From Micromonospora coxensis (GTDB taxonomy: Bacteria > Actinomycetota > Actinomycetes > Mycobacteriales > Micromonosporaceae): 64,000 bases of DNA. The stretch lies in the NCBI RefSeq assembly GCF_900090295.1, contig NZ_LT607753.1, positions 682,001-746,000 on the forward strand. Reading direction: 5' to 3'. This document shows, piece after piece, positions 63,601-64,000 of the stretch. The number at the start of each line of letters is the position of its first letter. The first letter of the stretch is position 1. Below the pieces are notes generated by a model. It was given only the letters and a program-made list of their open reading frames with translations, ran no database searches and was not told the origin of the DNA. The position numbers and the translations under genes are program-made.

Positions 63601-64000
63601 TCAGGTTCGCCCCTCGTCCGGAGTGGACGGCAGCCAGGGCCACGGCAGGTCCCGGAAGGCCGCCTCGACGAGCAACCGCTCGATGTCGCGCAGGAACCGC
63701 TCGGCGTACGGTCGGGGCAGGTGGCCGGAGTCCCCGGTGAGGGCGATGCCGATGCCCCCGGGCCGGTCGGTGATCTCGACGCGCATCAGCCAGGTGAACC
63801 GGTCCAGACTCTCGGCGGGCACGACGGTCGTGGCGGCCATGGTGGCCCGGAGCTGCGCCTCGTCGACCGCCGGGGCGAGCGGGTCGCTGTCGGCGGCGAG
63901 CCGGACGTCGTTGACGTAGCAGTGCGGGCTGACGCCGGCCTCGAAGGGCAGCCCGGCCGCCGCGAAGGCACGACCCAGCTCCGCCGGGTCGTAGTAGGAG
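63601..64000 (-). CDS. C-terminal end of a condensation-domain-like protein, 5' part outside window
   Basis: 133 codons in an uninterrupted frame running off the window edge at 64000. The visible part reads SYYDPAELGRAFAAAGLPFE, HCYVNDVRLAADSDPLAP, FTWLMRVEITDRPGGIGIAL, PYAERFLRDIERLLVEAAF. This resembles the last third of a condensation/acyltransferase domain of NRPS type, where strands and the helix after FL..IE..L close the fold. A stand-alone acyltransferase of that superfamily is as likely as an NRPS module. An ATG within the frame (63840) is probably internal. Confidence 0.5.
   Translation of the reverse strand, partial: SYYDPAELGRAFAAAGLPFEAGVSPHCYVNDVRLAADSDPLAPAVDEAQLRATMAATTVVPAESLDRFTWLMRVEITDRPGGIGIALTGDSGHLPRPYAERFLRDIERLLVEAAFRDLPWPWLPSTPDEGRT

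Overview
The window is GC-rich actinobacterial DNA (strong G/C at third codon positions, many GTG starts, 4-base stop/start overlaps, SARP and ECF42 regulators, Tat-like and lipoprotein signals). The style of the secreted plant-polysaccharide enzymes and of the golvesin-type amidase suggests Micromonosporaceae, probably Micromonospora or a close relative. This taxonomic call is inference. I see no tRNA, rRNA, CRISPR array, transposase or integrase. It reads as a chromosomal accessory region of secreted hydrolases, transport, regulators and a few surveillance-like ATPases.

Layout. 0-7.5 kb: start of an acyl-CoA synthetase cut by the window edge, a peptidoglycan amidase preceded by a separate signal-peptide ORF, a voltage-gated-type K+ channel, an MmcQ/YjbR protein, an AfsR/SARP regulator and a LysE-type exporter. 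7.5-12.4 kb: a two-gene locus of a small two-helix membrane protein and a 1472-residue STAND NTPase with TPRs; the two share a Gly-rich motif near the end of one and the start of the other. 12.4-20.9 kb: PfpI/DJ-1 protein, SCP2 protein plus glycogen-debranching-type glucosidase, secreted AMIN-like protein, APH-type kinase, anchored beta-propeller-like protein, divergent glucose-6-phosphate dehydrogenase, DUF1707 protein. 20.9-27.5 kb: xylan-degradation cluster (GH43, CE1-type esterase with CBM2, and a GH10-CBM13-GH62 xylanase/arabinofuranosidase), with two related palindromes in the 1-kb divergent promoter region.

27.6-29.5 kb: small proteins, a Cys-rich four-helix copper-binding protein and an LRR-gene remnant. 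29.5-43.3 kb: the metabolic centrepiece, a nine-gene operon on the minus strand (binding lipoprotein, two CUT1 permeases, GntR regulator, ROK kinase, DUF4127 protein, FAD oxidoreductase, NanE epimerase, GH38 alpha-mannosidase) with a divergent secreted GHL10/DUF187-type hydrolase. Two copies of a TGGTACGGAC-type site lie in the divergent promoter. The set looks like uptake, phosphorylation, epimerisation and trimming of an amino-sugar- or mannose-containing glycan, but the substrate is not evident.

43.3-64 kb: ricin-type lectin, a frameshifted gene, a uridine-kinase-like P-loop protein, a BNR/sialidase-fold protein, DUF2716, an LppX/LprG-like lipoprotein, a membrane-anchored NACHT-like STAND ATPase with a C-terminal Cys cluster, an ECF42 sigma factor with its YCII partner, a LysR / FAD-oxidoreductase divergent pair, a decayed septum-formation-type lipoprotein gene, a 1090-residue HEAT-like protein, two unknowns, a GlxA/AraC-type regulator divergent from a quinone-reductase-like oxidoreductase, and the end of a condensation-domain-like protein cut by the window edge. 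Strong GC-rich hairpins without obvious U-tracts separate most convergent pairs.
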